Shown one piece after another: positions 1-9,478 of a stretch of DNA of 64,000 nucleotides. Each line of letters begins with the position of its first letter. The stretch's first letter is position 1. The notes beneath the pieces were generated by a model. It did not search any database, was not told where the DNA came from, and was given only the letters and a program-made list of their open reading frames with translations. Source of the stretch: Kineosporia corallincola (GTDB lineage: Bacteria; Actinomycetota; Actinomycetes; Actinomycetales; Kineosporiaceae); the NCBI RefSeq assembly GCF_018499875.1, contig NZ_JAHBAY010000003.1, positions 372,001-436,000 on the forward strand. The letters are read 5' to 3'. The translations under genes were made by a program, and so were the position numbers.

Positions 1-309
1 AGCGGTCGGGGGCGAGTCGGCCCAGGTGCTCCACCGGTCACCCGCCTCGGGGGCATCGGTGTCTTCTTCTTCGAGGTGCAGTACGCGGGACGAGCTGGTG
101 GTCAGGTCGTCCTGCTCGTCGTCGAAACGACGGCGGCCACGGCGTCGGTGGCCGAAGGTCTGGTCATGATCGTGCACGATGAGGTGCCTTTCGGGGAAGT
201 CGAGATGGGGAAGACGGTCGGAAAGAACCGCGCAGACGTCGCTCGCATGGTCTTCTCCTCCTCTCGACTCGGGTGCCGGTGGGCACCCCTGGCTGACCTC
301 GGTGCACAT
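1..309 (-). CDS. Partial hypothetical protein (C-terminus outside window)
   Basis: This open minus-strand frame continues past the window edge and is rich in charged residues (runs such as RRRGRRRF and LEEEDTD). The family is not recognised. The first in-frame ATG is at 309, but no good ribosome binding site precedes it. A very strong GAGGAGGAG site instead precedes an ATG at 248, and that ATG leads into a different frame that stops after 47 codons. Inserting one G after the 248 ATG would join the strong site to this long frame (M-A-S-D-V-C). The true start is therefore uncertain, and a single-base deletion or sequencing error is possible. It lies 43 bases downstream of the helicase stop on the same strand. 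Confidence 0.4.
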   Translation of the reverse strand, partial: MCTEVSQGCPPAPESRGGEDHASDVCAVLSDRLPHLDFPERHLIVHDHDQTFGHRRRGRRRFDDEQDDLTTSSSRVLHLEEEDTDAPEAGDRWSTWADSPPTA

Positions 310-352
310 CCTGGTGGGGCGGGCGGGCCGGGGGCAACTGATTTACCGGCGC

Positions 353-2638
353 TCACTCCTCGCGGCGTCGCCGCAGTTCCTGGGCCAGGGCCGACACGAC
401 GGCGTCCCACAGCCGGGGCTGGGCGGTGTCGGCCACATGGTCGGCCAGCCGGGCGGCCATCGCCACCGCGAACTCGGCGCTGAAGTCGTCCAGGTCCGTC
501 TTCTCCTGTGCGGCAACGGTTCCGGTCCGGGCGGGGGACGCCGCGACCCGGGGTGCCGGGGTCGGCCGCCGGGCCGCGCGGGATCCTTGCAGAGCCGGCA
601 CCTGCACCGGATCCGGGACGTCCTGCTCGTCCTGGCCCGGGATCGGCAGTACCGGGCCGTGGTGCACGACGGTGAGGAATTTCGTCGTCCGGGTGTAAGC
701 CACATAGAGCAGTCGCAGGCCGTGGGTGCTGCCCGCGACGATCGCCCCGGGCTCGACCACCACCACGGCCTCGAACTCCAGGCCCTTCGCGGTGACCGGC
801 CCGACCAGGTTGATGCTCGACCCCAGCGCCCCGCCCCGGGTGTCCTGGTACTGCACGCCCTCGGCGTTGAGCACCTCGATCACGGCGGCCCGCTGCTCGT
901 CGGCGCAGACGATGCCGACGAACAGCCCACGGGCCGCGTAATCGCTCGCCGCCCGGACGGTCTCGGCGCCGAGGTCACCGGCGGAGACCCGCCGCAGATC
1001 CGGGTCGGCCGGGCCGACCCGCACCACCGACGGCGCCTCGACCGCCGGCGCGGAGTACGGGAGCAGCTGCGCGGCGAGCGCGTAGACCTGTTGCGGCACG
1101 CGGTATCCGAGCGTGAGCGGGACGATCGCCGAGGGATACCGGTGGGTCAGCGACGCCACCACGTCGTCCCAGGTGTCGCGCGCCCACGGGCCGGTGGACT
1201 GGGCCAGGTCACCCAGCACGGTGTAGGAACCGGAACGGCTGCGGCGGCGCACCGAGCGCAGCTGCATGGGCGAGAGGTCCTGGGCCTCGTCCAGCACGAT
1301 GTGCCCGAACTGCGACCCGATGCCGTTGAGCATGGTGTCGGCCTCGTCCAGCAGGGCCACGTCGGACAGGCTCCAGCGCTCGTCGGACACCCGGTCGGAG
1401 GCCGCGCGGAACAGCAGCGTCACCTCGGCGACGCTGAACCGGTCGCCGGCGGCGGCCAGCAGCCGCTCACGCGAGCCGAACAGGTCGCGCAGGAACTGCT
1501 GCGGGGTGAGCGAGGGCCAGAGCCGTTCCAGGGCCGCCTCCACCGCCGGGGCCGGAACCTCCGCCCCCCAGCGCACTCTGGAGGTCACGGTGGCGGTGAT
1601 CCAGTTACGCATGGCCGTGCGGCCGGCCAGGTAGCTGCGGGCCTGGTTGACGCAGCGGGTCAGGGCGTCTTCCACCTCGGGACGCGCGAGGGTCGTCAGC
1701 ACGTCGCCCGCCGGGCCGACGGGCAGCCGGTCGGTGCGCTCGGGGAACCGGACCCGTTGCACCAGGGCCCGGGTGAGCAGCTGGCTCATGCGCAGCTCAC
1801 CCTTGATCCGGGCGGCCTCCGGTGTCTCCTCCCGGCCGGTGCCGGCCTGGGGGCCCAGCGTGCGCAGGTCGCGGTGCTCGACCTGGTGGTCGCCGAGACC
1901 GGGCAGCACCTGGCGGATGTAGCGGGTGAAGGTCGGGTTCGGGCCGATCACCAGCACGTCGGCGGAGCCGAGCGTGTCGGAGTGGTTGAACAGCAGCCAG
2001 GAGACGCGGTGCAGACCCACCACCGTCTTGCCGGTGCCCGGGCCGCCCTGCACGATCAGGAGCTGCTCCAGCGGCGACCGGATCAGCTCGTACTGGGTGG
2101 CGTGGATCGTCTGCACGATGTCGCGCATCTCGCCGGACCGGGAGGCGTCCAGGTCACGCAGAACGGCGTCGTCGATCCCCTCGTGCTCCAGGGCGGTGAG
2201 CTCCTCCACCCGGGCCGCGAGGTCGGCGAACACCAGGTCGTCGAAGCCCAGCACCCGGTTGCGCTCGACGTCGAAGGTGCGCTTGCGCACAACGCCCAGG
2301 GGGTCGTCGTGGTTCGCCTCGAAATAGGGCGCGGCGGCCGGGGCCTTCCAGCTGATCACGAGCTTCTCGTTGTCGTCGTCGCTGATCGCCCGCTTGCCGA
2401 CGTAGAGCGTCCAGCCGTCGGTGTGGTCGAACCGGCCGATGGCCACCGCCTCGTCGGGATCACCGAACTGCTCCAGATGTTCCTGGGCGGCCCTCTCCAC
2501 GGCCGCGGAGGCCTTGCCACCCACCGCCGCCGAGGCCGAGCCCAGGGACTGGCGGCTGCGCTCGCGGGCCTTCCAGGCGAGATCGAAATACTGTTGTTCC
2601 CGGGCGATCTCGGCCTCGTCCGCGGAGCCGGCGGGCAT
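353..2638 (-). CDS. helD: HelD/HelR-like RNA polymerase-recycling helicase
   Basis: This 761-residue UvrD/Rep-type superfamily 1 ATPase has the HelD layout. An N-terminal coiled region (EQQYFDLAWKARERSR) is followed by a Walker A motif (GGPGTGKT, about residue 200), a Walker B motif (VLDEAQDLSP, about 450), a helicase IV-type GYR motif and a C-terminal YVAYTRT motif (about 645). HelD proteins dislodge stalled RNA polymerase from DNA, and actinobacterial HelR members protect against rifamycins. The ATG at 2638 is preceded by AAGGAGG. The frame stays open to 2800, but that extension lacks a binding site. The gene stands alone; the next minus-strand gene starts 43 bases beyond its stop. Confidence 0.9.
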   Translation of the reverse strand: MPAGSADEAEIAREQQYFDLAWKARERSRQSLGSASAAVGGKASAAVERAAQEHLEQFGDPDEAVAIGRFDHTDGWTLYVGKRAISDDDNEKLVISWKAPAAAPYFEANHDDPLGVVRKRTFDVERNRVLGFDDLVFADLAARVEELTALEHEGIDDAVLRDLDASRSGEMRDIVQTIHATQYELIRSPLEQLLIVQGGPGTGKTVVGLHRVSWLLFNHSDTLGSADVLVIGPNPTFTRYIRQVLPGLGDHQVEHRDLRTLGPQAGTGREETPEAARIKGELRMSQLLTRALVQRVRFPERTDRLPVGPAGDVLTTLARPEVEDALTRCVNQARSYLAGRTAMRNWITATVTSRVRWGAEVPAPAVEAALERLWPSLTPQQFLRDLFGSRERLLAAAGDRFSVAEVTLLFRAASDRVSDERWSLSDVALLDEADTMLNGIGSQFGHIVLDEAQDLSPMQLRSVRRRSRSGSYTVLGDLAQSTGPWARDTWDDVVASLTHRYPSAIVPLTLGYRVPQQVYALAAQLLPYSAPAVEAPSVVRVGPADPDLRRVSAGDLGAETVRAASDYAARGLFVGIVCADEQRAAVIEVLNAEGVQYQDTRGGALGSSINLVGPVTAKGLEFEAVVVVEPGAIVAGSTHGLRLLYVAYTRTTKFLTVVHHGPVLPIPGQDEQDVPDPVQVPALQGSRAARRPTPAPRVAASPARTGTVAAQEKTDLDDFSAEFAVAMAARLADHVADTAQPRLWDAVVSALAQELRRRREE

Positions 2639-2833
2639 ACGGTCCTCCTTCCGTCGACAGACCGTCGCGCACGGACGCTCTGCGGCACGGACCCGATCAT
2701 CATCCACGTCGATTGAACATCGCATCGGCGATAAAATGTGGCGAATCGACCAATTTTCCGGAATGGGTGCGGTAGGCCACTCCTGCCGGGCGCGGGCCAC
2801 CCAGCTGCCGGGGGATCCGCCCGGCCGATCCGG

Positions 2834-3862
2834 TCACGAAGCGCTCTGCGGCGCCCCGAATTTCGAGCGCAGGAACTCGCCCTGGAGGAAGAGCTGCTGC
2901 TCGTGGCGGTTCGGGGAGGGACGGCGCACCAGGTCGGCCAGCGCCGCCTCGATCGCGGCCAGCTGGTCGGCGACCTCCACGGCGGCGGGCCGTCCGCGCA
3001 CCAGGGTCTGGGCGTCGGCCAGGGCCATGAAGGGTTCCAGGCTGTCGGGCAGGTACCGCTCCACGGTCGCCTGCACCAGGTGGACCGCGTCGGCCTGGAG
3101 CTCGCCGTCGATCAGCCGGACCAGCAGGTCGTCGAGGTGGTCGTCGATGGAGCGCAGCAGGGTGAGCCCCCGGTCGTCCAGCCGCCCCGAGGTGCGGGCG
3201 CGCTCCAGCAGGACGCGACGCTCCCGGTCGAGGCCGGGCACCTTCACCGACGACGGCCCGGCGGAGAGCACGTCCGCCCGGGCCAGGGCCTCGGCGATGG
3301 CGTTGAGCCGGTCACGGCCGGCCCGGCGGGTGCGGGCGCCGGTGAGCGCCACGGCGGTGACCGCGCCCGCGACCAGACCCAGCAGGGTGGCGACGACGGG
3401 GCCCTGCACCAGCAGGAGCACCCCGATCCAGACGGCGGGGGAACCGACCAGAACCGCGGCGTTCCAGGCCTGTTCCCGTGGGGAGCGGCCGGCGGGCCGG
3501 GCGGAGAGGTTCTGGAGGGCATCACCGTAGGCGGTGGAGCGCTGCACCAGGCAGCGCGACTGCACGACGGGCAGCCGGGGAGCGATCAACTCGACGTCCA
3601 TCCGGGTGCGGGCCAGGTCGCGGCGAACCCGCCGGGCCGCGGCGGAGGGCACCGATCCCCTGGCCGCCATCCCGGCGACCCGGTCACGCGTGCTGTCCAG
3701 CCTGGCCCCGACCGCGTCGGCCGTGCCGGCGGGGTCGGCCGCCATCAGGGGGCCGGCCACGGTGCGATAGGCCCGTTCCGACACGGCGGGCGCCCGGTCG
3801 TGGACGACGTCGACCGCGCCGTCCAGGAAGCGCCCTGCCAGCCTTGCCCCTCGCACCGCCAT
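2834..3862 (-). CDS. Conserved two-TM membrane protein, function unknown
   Basis: This 342-residue protein has no family I can name. An Arg-rich, helical N-terminal half is followed by a pair of hydrophobic segments at about residues 135-175 (VLVGSPAVWIGVLLLVQ and VVATLLGLVAGAVTAVAL). A helical cytoplasmic C-terminal half rich in Leu, Asp and Arg follows (LLRSIDDHLDDLLVRLIDGE). The ATG at 3862 is preceded by GGAAGGGG at good spacing. It lies upstream of the helicase on the same strand with a 195-base gap, so the two may not be co-transcribed. A scaffold or membrane-stress role is possible but not shown. Confidence 0.7.
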   Translation of the reverse strand: MAVRGARLAGRFLDGAVDVVHDRAPAVSERAYRTVAGPLMAADPAGTADAVGARLDSTRDRVAGMAARGSVPSAAARRVRRDLARTRMDVELIAPRLPVVQSRCLVQRSTAYGDALQNLSARPAGRSPREQAWNAAVLVGSPAVWIGVLLLVQGPVVATLLGLVAGAVTAVALTGARTRRAGRDRLNAIAEALARADVLSAGPSSVKVPGLDRERRVLLERARTSGRLDDRGLTLLRSIDDHLDDLLVRLIDGELQADAVHLVQATVERYLPDSLEPFMALADAQTLVRGRPAAVEVADQLAAIEAALADLVRRPSPNRHEQQLFLQGEFLRSKFGAPQSAS

Positions 3863-4259
3863 CGGTCATCCCCTTCCGCACGCCTGCCGGCAGTATCCGC
3901 TCAACTCAACGTGCCGGTCGAGGGGAAGGTGCCCGCAGGGACATCAAGGACCCGCCCGACGAACCATGAACTCGTTCTGCCCTGACGATCGGCAAGTGCA
4001 CGGTTCCCGGATCCCCGCGAGCACCATGAGTACGGCGTTCCGCGGCGGGCCCGGCAACCCGGCAACCCGGCAGCCGAACCCAGGAACGCTGCGCCGAAAC
4101 CGAACGACTGCGCGTCTTCTTCGTGGCGACCCACCGCAGAATCTCGTTCTGTCCCTGGACCGCACTTCAACCCCGGAATCTGGCGGAGACGGACGTCTGA
4201 CGGGCGTACGCTTCCGTGCGAACCAGCGACGGTCACGGAAGATTGGTACGCGCCTCGTC
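3863..4259. other. Intergenic region, 397 bases
   Basis: This gap separates divergent genes. It contains a short tandem CCGGCAAC-type repeat near 4050-4070 but no convincing gene, RNA or terminator. The open frame of the downstream gene extends into it without a usable start signal. Confidence 0.5.
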
Positions 4260-6089
4260 ATGGACGACCCTGCCGCAGTCACACACTCGCGCCTCGGTTT
4301 TCGCTCACTCTTCTCCGTGCCCCAGCAGGAAGAGCCCGACATCGTCGGCGCGGTCACAGCGCAGCTGGTCAGCTGGTTACGGTCAAAGAACTACGACGCG
4401 GACGCCCTGCGGGACGACGAGCTCGTGCCGTTGGCCAAGAGTGTCACAGGTTCGACACACCATCTGAAGGAGACCGACGGCTCCGTCATCTTCCATGCCC
4501 GGGTGATCGAGGCGCTGAACGGCACCTGGACCTCGAAACTCACCGTTCACCTGCCCGGACGCCCGACGGACGATGCCGCGGTCCTCCTCGAGGTCAGCGG
4601 CCCGTCCAAACCCGGCCCGCCCCGCCTGGCCAAGCTGCTCACCGGGGCGCTGTCGGCCCATGACTCGCTGTCCGAGCTGGGTGACGTACCCAAGATCGTA
4701 CGGACCGATGACGTGGATGCCCTGGTCGACGTGATCTGCGATCCTGATCGTCGTGGGCTGGTGTTCGTCGCCGGGATGCACGAAAGCCTGCCCTACGACA
4801 GGTGGTACACGTTCGTGAAGCGGCTGCTCGCCGCATCGACCGGTCTGGCCGGCAAGTACTTCCTCGATTCGGCGGCGACCGTCCTGCTGGCCGAGAGCCT
4901 CGGCCGCTCACACGCCGTTTCGCCGGGCAGCGTGCGCACTTACATGCCGGGCGCCGATCCGGCGAGCGAACTCGACGCCCTGCGGCACCGCATTCTCAGC
5001 ACGGCGCGGATCAGCCGCGACACCCACAGCCGGATGTCGTCGCTCCTGCGCAACCGGGCCCATGACGAGATGCTCCGGGCCGAACTGCCGGGCAAGGTGC
5101 GGAGGATCGAGCGGCGGATCGCCGACCACCTGGACCGTTTGCTGGTCGCCCCGCCGGAGCAGCCGGTCGCGCCGGTGGCCTCGCAGATTCCCACCCTGTC
5201 ACGTCCGGTGGAGATCACCGCGGCACAGATCCCGCAGCCGGTTCGGGCCTCCCCGGTCGACGCCTCGGCTCTCGCTGCCGTGCAGCGCGTGTTTCAGGTG
5301 GACGAGCCGAAGGCGGCCCACTGGGAACGCCTCGCCGAGCTCGCGCTACTCGGACTGGCGGCGCGCGAGAACCAGGAGCGCGTCGTCACCCAGTTGTCGC
5401 GCCTGCGCGACGAATTGGAAGACAGCGCCTCCGACCAGAAGAAACTGCGATGGCGCCTGGACGACGAACAGCTCGAGCACTCCGAGGCGCTGGCCGAACT
5501 CGACGCCGCCCGCCGGCGCAACGCCTACCTCGAGAAGCAGCTGATCGACTCGAACCAAGCCGACCTGGTGTACGCCGGATCGGCGCCGTCGACCCGTGAC
5601 GAGGTCAGCGATTTCGAGGAGGTCCTCATCAGGGCGCAAGACCTCGAACATGTCGTGATCACGTGCCCGGAGTCCGTGCCCATGAGCCTGACCCAGCACG
5701 ACCCCCTCGGCGAGTGGGCACGCAAGACCTGGCAGATCCTCGGCGTGCTGGACGACTACGCAGCTGCCTCGCTCGCCGGGCACTGCACCACGGATGTCGC
5801 CGGATACCTGCGTAACACTCCCGACGGCTACCGCGGCTACTCGGCGAACCGCCACGCCGTCAGCGAGTCCGAGGATGTGCGGAACAACTCGAAATTCCGC
5901 GATGCGCGAGTTCTTCCGGTTCCGGAATCCGTCGTCGCGACGGGGTGGGTCGAGATGATGGCCCACTTCAAGATCGCGCAGTCGGGCATGATCAGTCCTC
6001 GCCTGCACTACTACGACGACACATCGCGCTCCGCGAAGATCTATGTGGGGCACATCGGGCAGCACCTGCCCACCAAGCGCACGAACTGA
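4260..6089 (+). CDS. Large coiled-coil protein of unknown function, three-part architecture
   Basis: The protein is 609 residues from the ATG at 4260. The frame is open from 3966, but the upstream part looks non-coding. Residues 1-250 form a globular domain with VSWLRSKNYDADALRDDELV near the start and RGLVFVAGMHESLPYDRWYT in the middle. Residues 365-430 are a charged coiled coil (DELEDSASDQKKLRWRLDDE). Residues 460-609 are a distinct C-terminal domain ending in ISPRLHYYDD and KIYVGHIGQHLPT. I recall C-terminal domains of this kind in other actinobacterial hypothetical proteins but cannot name the family. No Walker motif, metal-binding motif or membrane segment is visible. The gene stands alone and has slightly lower GC than its neighbours, which would fit an accessory or defence-type gene (inference). 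Confidence 0.75.
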   Translation: MDDPAAVTHSRLGFRSLFSVPQQEEPDIVGAVTAQLVSWLRSKNYDADALRDDELVPLAKSVTGSTHHLKETDGSVIFHARVIEALNGTWTSKLTVHLPGRPTDDAAVLLEVSGPSKPGPPRLAKLLTGALSAHDSLSELGDVPKIVRTDDVDALVDVICDPDRRGLVFVAGMHESLPYDRWYTFVKRLLAASTGLAGKYFLDSAATVLLAESLGRSHAVSPGSVRTYMPGADPASELDALRHRILSTARISRDTHSRMSSLLRNRAHDEMLRAELPGKVRRIERRIADHLDRLLVAPPEQPVAPVASQIPTLSRPVEITAAQIPQPVRASPVDASALAAVQRVFQVDEPKAAHWERLAELALLGLAARENQERVVTQLSRLRDELEDSASDQKKLRWRLDDEQLEHSEALAELDAARRRNAYLEKQLIDSNQADLVYAGSAPSTRDEVSDFEEVLIRAQDLEHVVITCPESVPMSLTQHDPLGEWARKTWQILGVLDDYAAASLAGHCTTDVAGYLRNTPDGYRGYSANRHAVSESEDVRNNSKFRDARVLPVPESVVATGWVEMMAHFKIAQSGMISPRLHYYDDTSRSAKIYVGHIGQHLPTKRTN

Positions 6090-6410
6090 CGGCCGGAATC
6101 AGGCCTGTGTATTTCCGATGGCGGGCCGCCCCGTCCGCGGTCCCGTCACGTCGAGCACCGCTTCGACCGGACCCGATCCGGTTCAATCAGGGCGGGGGAT
6201 GTCTGGAGCCGAGCGATCCAGTTCGCCCCGTGACTGCACGAACACCGAACGCACAGTCGAAACCTCTTACGCCCGCTGCCTTCAGCCCTCACGGCCCGCG
6301 TACCGCACCCGCGCTGTACAGCACCTTTCGTCGCATTCGCCCCGTCCGTGGCAGGCTCCATGCCGATATCGGGTGAATGGCCCGGTACACGACATCCCGG
6401 GAGGTAGACC
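6090..6410. other. Intergenic region, 321 bases
   Basis: No gene, RNA or repeat is evident here. It presumably holds the promoter of the small HhH-like gene at 6411; no consensus hexamers stand out. Confidence 0.4.
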
Positions 6411-6635
6411 ATGGCCGTTTCGATCGAGCTCTCCAAGGCGCTGGACAAGGGCTTCAAGAGCAGCAGCGTCAAGGAGATCCTGGACGCCCCCGTGTCCGCG
6501 CTGTCCGGTGTGACGGAGGCGGACGCCGAGCACCTGGCCGCCGACTTCAACATCAAGACCGTCCGCGACCTGGGCACGAACAAGTTCTTCACGTTCGCGG
6601 CCGCCCTGGTCACGCTGGCCGACCGCGAGGGCTGA
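6411..6635 (+). CDS. Small helix-hairpin-helix-like protein
   Basis: This is a 74-residue soluble protein. Its middle, VKEILDAPVSALSGVTEADA followed by HLAADFNIKTVRDLG, reads as a helix-hairpin-helix-like fold of the kind found in DNA polymerase and ligase accessory modules. GGGAGG lies just upstream of the ATG. It is monocistronic and followed directly by a strong hairpin. Similar small proteins occur widely in actinobacteria. DNA binding is an inference from the fold resemblance, and no partner is visible. Confidence 0.75.
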   Translation: MAVSIELSKALDKGFKSSSVKEILDAPVSALSGVTEADAEHLAADFNIKTVRDLGTNKFFTFAAALVTLADREG

Positions 6636-6642
6636 CGCCTTC

Positions 6643-6676
6643 GGGGCGCTGAGCCGGAACGCCGGCTCGGCGCCCC
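6643..6676 (+). terminator. Hairpin terminator after small HhH gene
   Basis: A 15-base stem with one mismatch (GGGGCGCTGAGCCGG and CCGGCTCGGCGCCCC) is closed by an AACG loop, 8 bases after the stop. There is no T tract, as is usual for actinobacterial intrinsic terminators. Confidence 0.65.
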
Positions 6677-6773
6677 GCTCCCGTCGACCTGGACCAGCCG
6701 TACTCCCGAGCGATCGGGTGACGAACCTCAAGACCGGCTCAGGACCCACCCCCGGCTGCCGATCCCCCAAGAA

Positions 6774-9074
6774 ATGGACCGGTTCTGGAAGGCGTACCTC
6801 GGCACGGGCGTGCTCGTCGTCGCGGTGTACCTGCTGTTCCCGGCCGGCGTCCCCCGTGACCTGATCTACGGCGTGGTCGGCCTGTCCAGCGTGGCCGCCA
6901 TCGCCGCCGGCGTCCTGCGTCACCGACCTGCCCGCCCCTGGGCGTGGTGGGCGATGGCGGCCGGCCAGCTGATGTGGGTCTGCGCCGACACCCTGTTCAG
7001 CTGGTACCAGGACGTCGCCCACATCGATCCCTACCCCTCGCCGGCCGACGGCGTCTACCTCCTGGCCTATCCCCTGGTCTCGGCGGGCTTCGTGGTGCTG
7101 GTGCGAGCGCGGCAGCAAAGGCGGGACGTCGCGGGCCTGATCGACAGCGGCGTCCTCACCGCCGGCCTGGCCCTGGTGTCGTGGGTGGTGCTGGGCGCGC
7201 CGATCGCCCGGGCCGGTGATCTGTCGTTCCCGGAAAAGGTCGTGGGAGTGGCCTATCCGGCCGCCGACATCTTGCTCCTCGCCGTCCTGATGCGGCTGGT
7301 CATCGTGCCCGGCGGCCGCACTCCCGCCTTCCGCCTGCTCACCGGCGCCGCCCTGGCGCTGCTGGTCGCGGACTCGGTGTTCGCCGTCCTGATCGCGACC
7401 TCCGGGTACGAGAGCAGCGCCGTCGATCTGGTGTGGCTGGCGTCCTACGTCCTCTGGGGGTCGGCGGCGCTGCATCCCTCGATGCGCGAACTCACCGAGA
7501 CCCACGTCCACAAGCCGGTCCCGTTCACCCGCCGGCGCCTGACCGCACTCACCGTGGCCGTCCTCCTGGCCCCGGTCATCCTCATTGTCCAGCTGATCTC
7601 CGGTACGGCGCCCAGCGTCTGGGCGGTGGCCCTCGCGTCCATCGTCCTGTTCAGCCTCGTGGTGATGCGCATGAACGCGGCCATCCAGCAGGTCGTCGTC
7701 TCCACCGAGCAGCGGGTTCGTCTCCAGAACGACCTGGCCTACCAGGCGGCTCACGACTCGCTCACCGAACTGGCCAACCGGGCAAGGGCTCTCGAACTGA
7801 TAGAAGCCGGACTGCACCGCGGGCAGCGTTCCGGAGGACCGGTCGGGCTGCTCTTCATCGACCTCGATCACTTCAAGGCGGTCAACGACACCCACGGTCA
7901 TCGAGCGGGGGACGACGTACTACGCGAAACCGCCGCCAGGATGAAGCGTCTCATTCGCGCGGGCGACAGCATCGGCCGCCTGGGCGGTGACGAGTTCGTC
8001 GTCCTGATCGAATCGGTCTCCACCGAGAGGGATCTCATCGATCTGGCCGAGCGCCTGGTCGCCAGCATCTCCGCGCCGATGCGCGCCGGAGGGCACGACG
8101 TGGTGATCGGCGCGAGCATCGGCGTGGCCGTCAACCGGGACGGCGGGACCGACGCCGCGGGACTGCTGCACGAGGCCGACGCAGCCGCCTACCGGGCCAA
8201 GTCCGCAGGTCGCGGACGGGTTGAGGTGTTCGACGAGGCCCTGCGCCGCCAGTTGGACGAGCGGGCCGAGCTGGAGGAGGCGATACGCGAGGGCCTGGCA
8301 GCCGGCGAGTTCCTGCTGCACTACCAGCCCGTCGTGCGCGTGGACGGCGCCACACTGGAGGGTTACGAGGCCCTGGTCCGCTGGAACCGCCCGGGACACG
8401 GGCTGACCATGCCGGACTCGTTCATCCCCACCGCCGAGAAATCCACCCTGATCTGCCATCTGGGACGCTGGGTCCTGGGTGAGGCGACACTCCGGTTCGC
8501 CCGGTGGTTGCAGACCAGAACCATGGACGACGAGGAGCCCGGCTCCCCCGTCACGATCGCCGTGAACATCTCGGGCCGCCACCTGGCCGCCGCGAGCATC
8601 GTGACCGACGTGAAGAACGCCCTGCGGGCCGCGCAGCTGCCGCCGGAGCTGCTGGTGCTGGAGATCACCGAGACCGTCCTGATCGACGAGCCCGCCGCCG
8701 CGCCCCACCTGCGGGCGCTGCGGGAGCTGGGCGTCAAGATCAGCATCGACGACTTCGGCACCGGCTACACCTCCATCGGGCAGCTCCAGTTCCTGAACGC
8801 CGACACCCTGAAGATCGACAAGAGCCTGGTCGGCTCCCAGCGCCCGGGTGCCGCCGAGCTGGTCGAGCTGGTGGTGCGCGCCGCCCACGCCTTCGGGCTC
8901 AGCGTCATCGCCGAGGGCATCGAGCACGAGGAGCAGGTACTCGCACTGCAACGGGTGGGGTGTGATTCCGCGCAGGGGTACTTGTTCGCGCGGCCGCAGG
9001 AGAGCCTGGACGTGGGGCGGGATCTGGTGCCGCGTCGCTCACCACCGTCGGCGGGAGAGCGCCCGGGCGATTGA
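6774..9074 (+). CDS. Membrane GGDEF-EAL cyclic-di-GMP enzyme
   Basis: This 766-residue bifunctional protein makes and/or degrades cyclic di-GMP. About ten hydrophobic segments fill residues 8-300 as a MASE-like sensor. A GGDEF domain (about 330-490) has an intact RLGGDEFVVL active site. An RAGD inhibitory site lies five residues before GGDEF, so product feedback is expected. An EAL domain (about 505-755) keeps EALVRW, DDFGTGYTS, LKIDKSLV, VIAEGIEHE and QGYLFARP, so both activities look retained. The ATG at 6774 has only a weak upstream site. The gene stands alone before two tRNAs. Net direction of activity cannot be judged from sequence. Confidence 0.92.
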   Translation: MDRFWKAYLGTGVLVVAVYLLFPAGVPRDLIYGVVGLSSVAAIAAGVLRHRPARPWAWWAMAAGQLMWVCADTLFSWYQDVAHIDPYPSPADGVYLLAYPLVSAGFVVLVRARQQRRDVAGLIDSGVLTAGLALVSWVVLGAPIARAGDLSFPEKVVGVAYPAADILLLAVLMRLVIVPGGRTPAFRLLTGAALALLVADSVFAVLIATSGYESSAVDLVWLASYVLWGSAALHPSMRELTETHVHKPVPFTRRRLTALTVAVLLAPVILIVQLISGTAPSVWAVALASIVLFSLVVMRMNAAIQQVVVSTEQRVRLQNDLAYQAAHDSLTELANRARALELIEAGLHRGQRSGGPVGLLFIDLDHFKAVNDTHGHRAGDDVLRETAARMKRLIRAGDSIGRLGGDEFVVLIESVSTERDLIDLAERLVASISAPMRAGGHDVVIGASIGVAVNRDGGTDAAGLLHEADAAAYRAKSAGRGRVEVFDEALRRQLDERAELEEAIREGLAAGEFLLHYQPVVRVDGATLEGYEALVRWNRPGHGLTMPDSFIPTAEKSTLICHLGRWVLGEATLRFARWLQTRTMDDEEPGSPVTIAVNISGRHLAAASIVTDVKNALRAAQLPPELLVLEITETVLIDEPAAAPHLRALRELGVKISIDDFGTGYTSIGQLQFLNADTLKIDKSLVGSQRPGAAELVELVVRAAHAFGLSVIAEGIEHEEQVLALQRVGCDSAQGYLFARPQESLDVGRDLVPRRSPPSAGERPGD

Positions 9075-9250
9075 TCAGTACGCCGAACGAACTGGGGCGA
9101 AGGGGTTTTCGCCGCCACGTCGGGCCGACGACCGGCCCTCCAGCACGACCCCACCGCACCCCGCGGCCCCCCATTTTGGAGGACGGCCCCTTCATCCTCT
9201 AAGCTTTCTCAAGTCCGCGGATGAGCCCACAGCTCAGCCGCGAGTCGCAG

Positions 9251-9323
9251 GCCCCCATCGTCTAGCGGCCTAGGACGCCGCCCTCTCAAGGCGGTAGCAC
9301 GGGTTCAAATCCCGTTGGGGGTA
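9251..9323 (+). tRNA. tRNA-Glu (CTC)
   Basis: The 73-base cloverleaf has acceptor GCCCCCA pairing with TGGGGGT, anticodon loop CCTCTCA with anticodon CTC, and a GGGTTCAAATCCC T-arm. The 3' CCA is not encoded. Confidence 0.95.
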
Positions 9324-9344
9324 CGGCACCAACAGCACATGCAA

Positions 9345-9418
9345 GGCCCTGTAGCGCAGTTGGTTAGCGCGCCGCCCTGTCAAGGCGGAGGTCGCGGGTT
9401 CAAGTCCCGTCAGGGTCG
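9345..9418 (+). tRNA. tRNA-Asp (GTC)
   Basis: The 74-base cloverleaf has acceptor GGCCCTG pairing with CAGGGTC, the anticodon GTC in a CTGTCAA loop, and the T-arm GGGTTCAAGTCCC. It follows tRNA-Glu by 21 bases and is probably co-transcribed with it. Confidence 0.95.
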
Positions 9419-9478
9419 CCTCATCCGGCAGCTCGCCAGCTTGACCCGACCGAAACGCGAGGGAAGAGGCCCGGCACG

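Noticed and set aside
3966-4259. N-terminal extension of the coiled-coil protein
   Set aside because: Sequence is low in coding character and no ribosome site was found at the upstream ATG codons.
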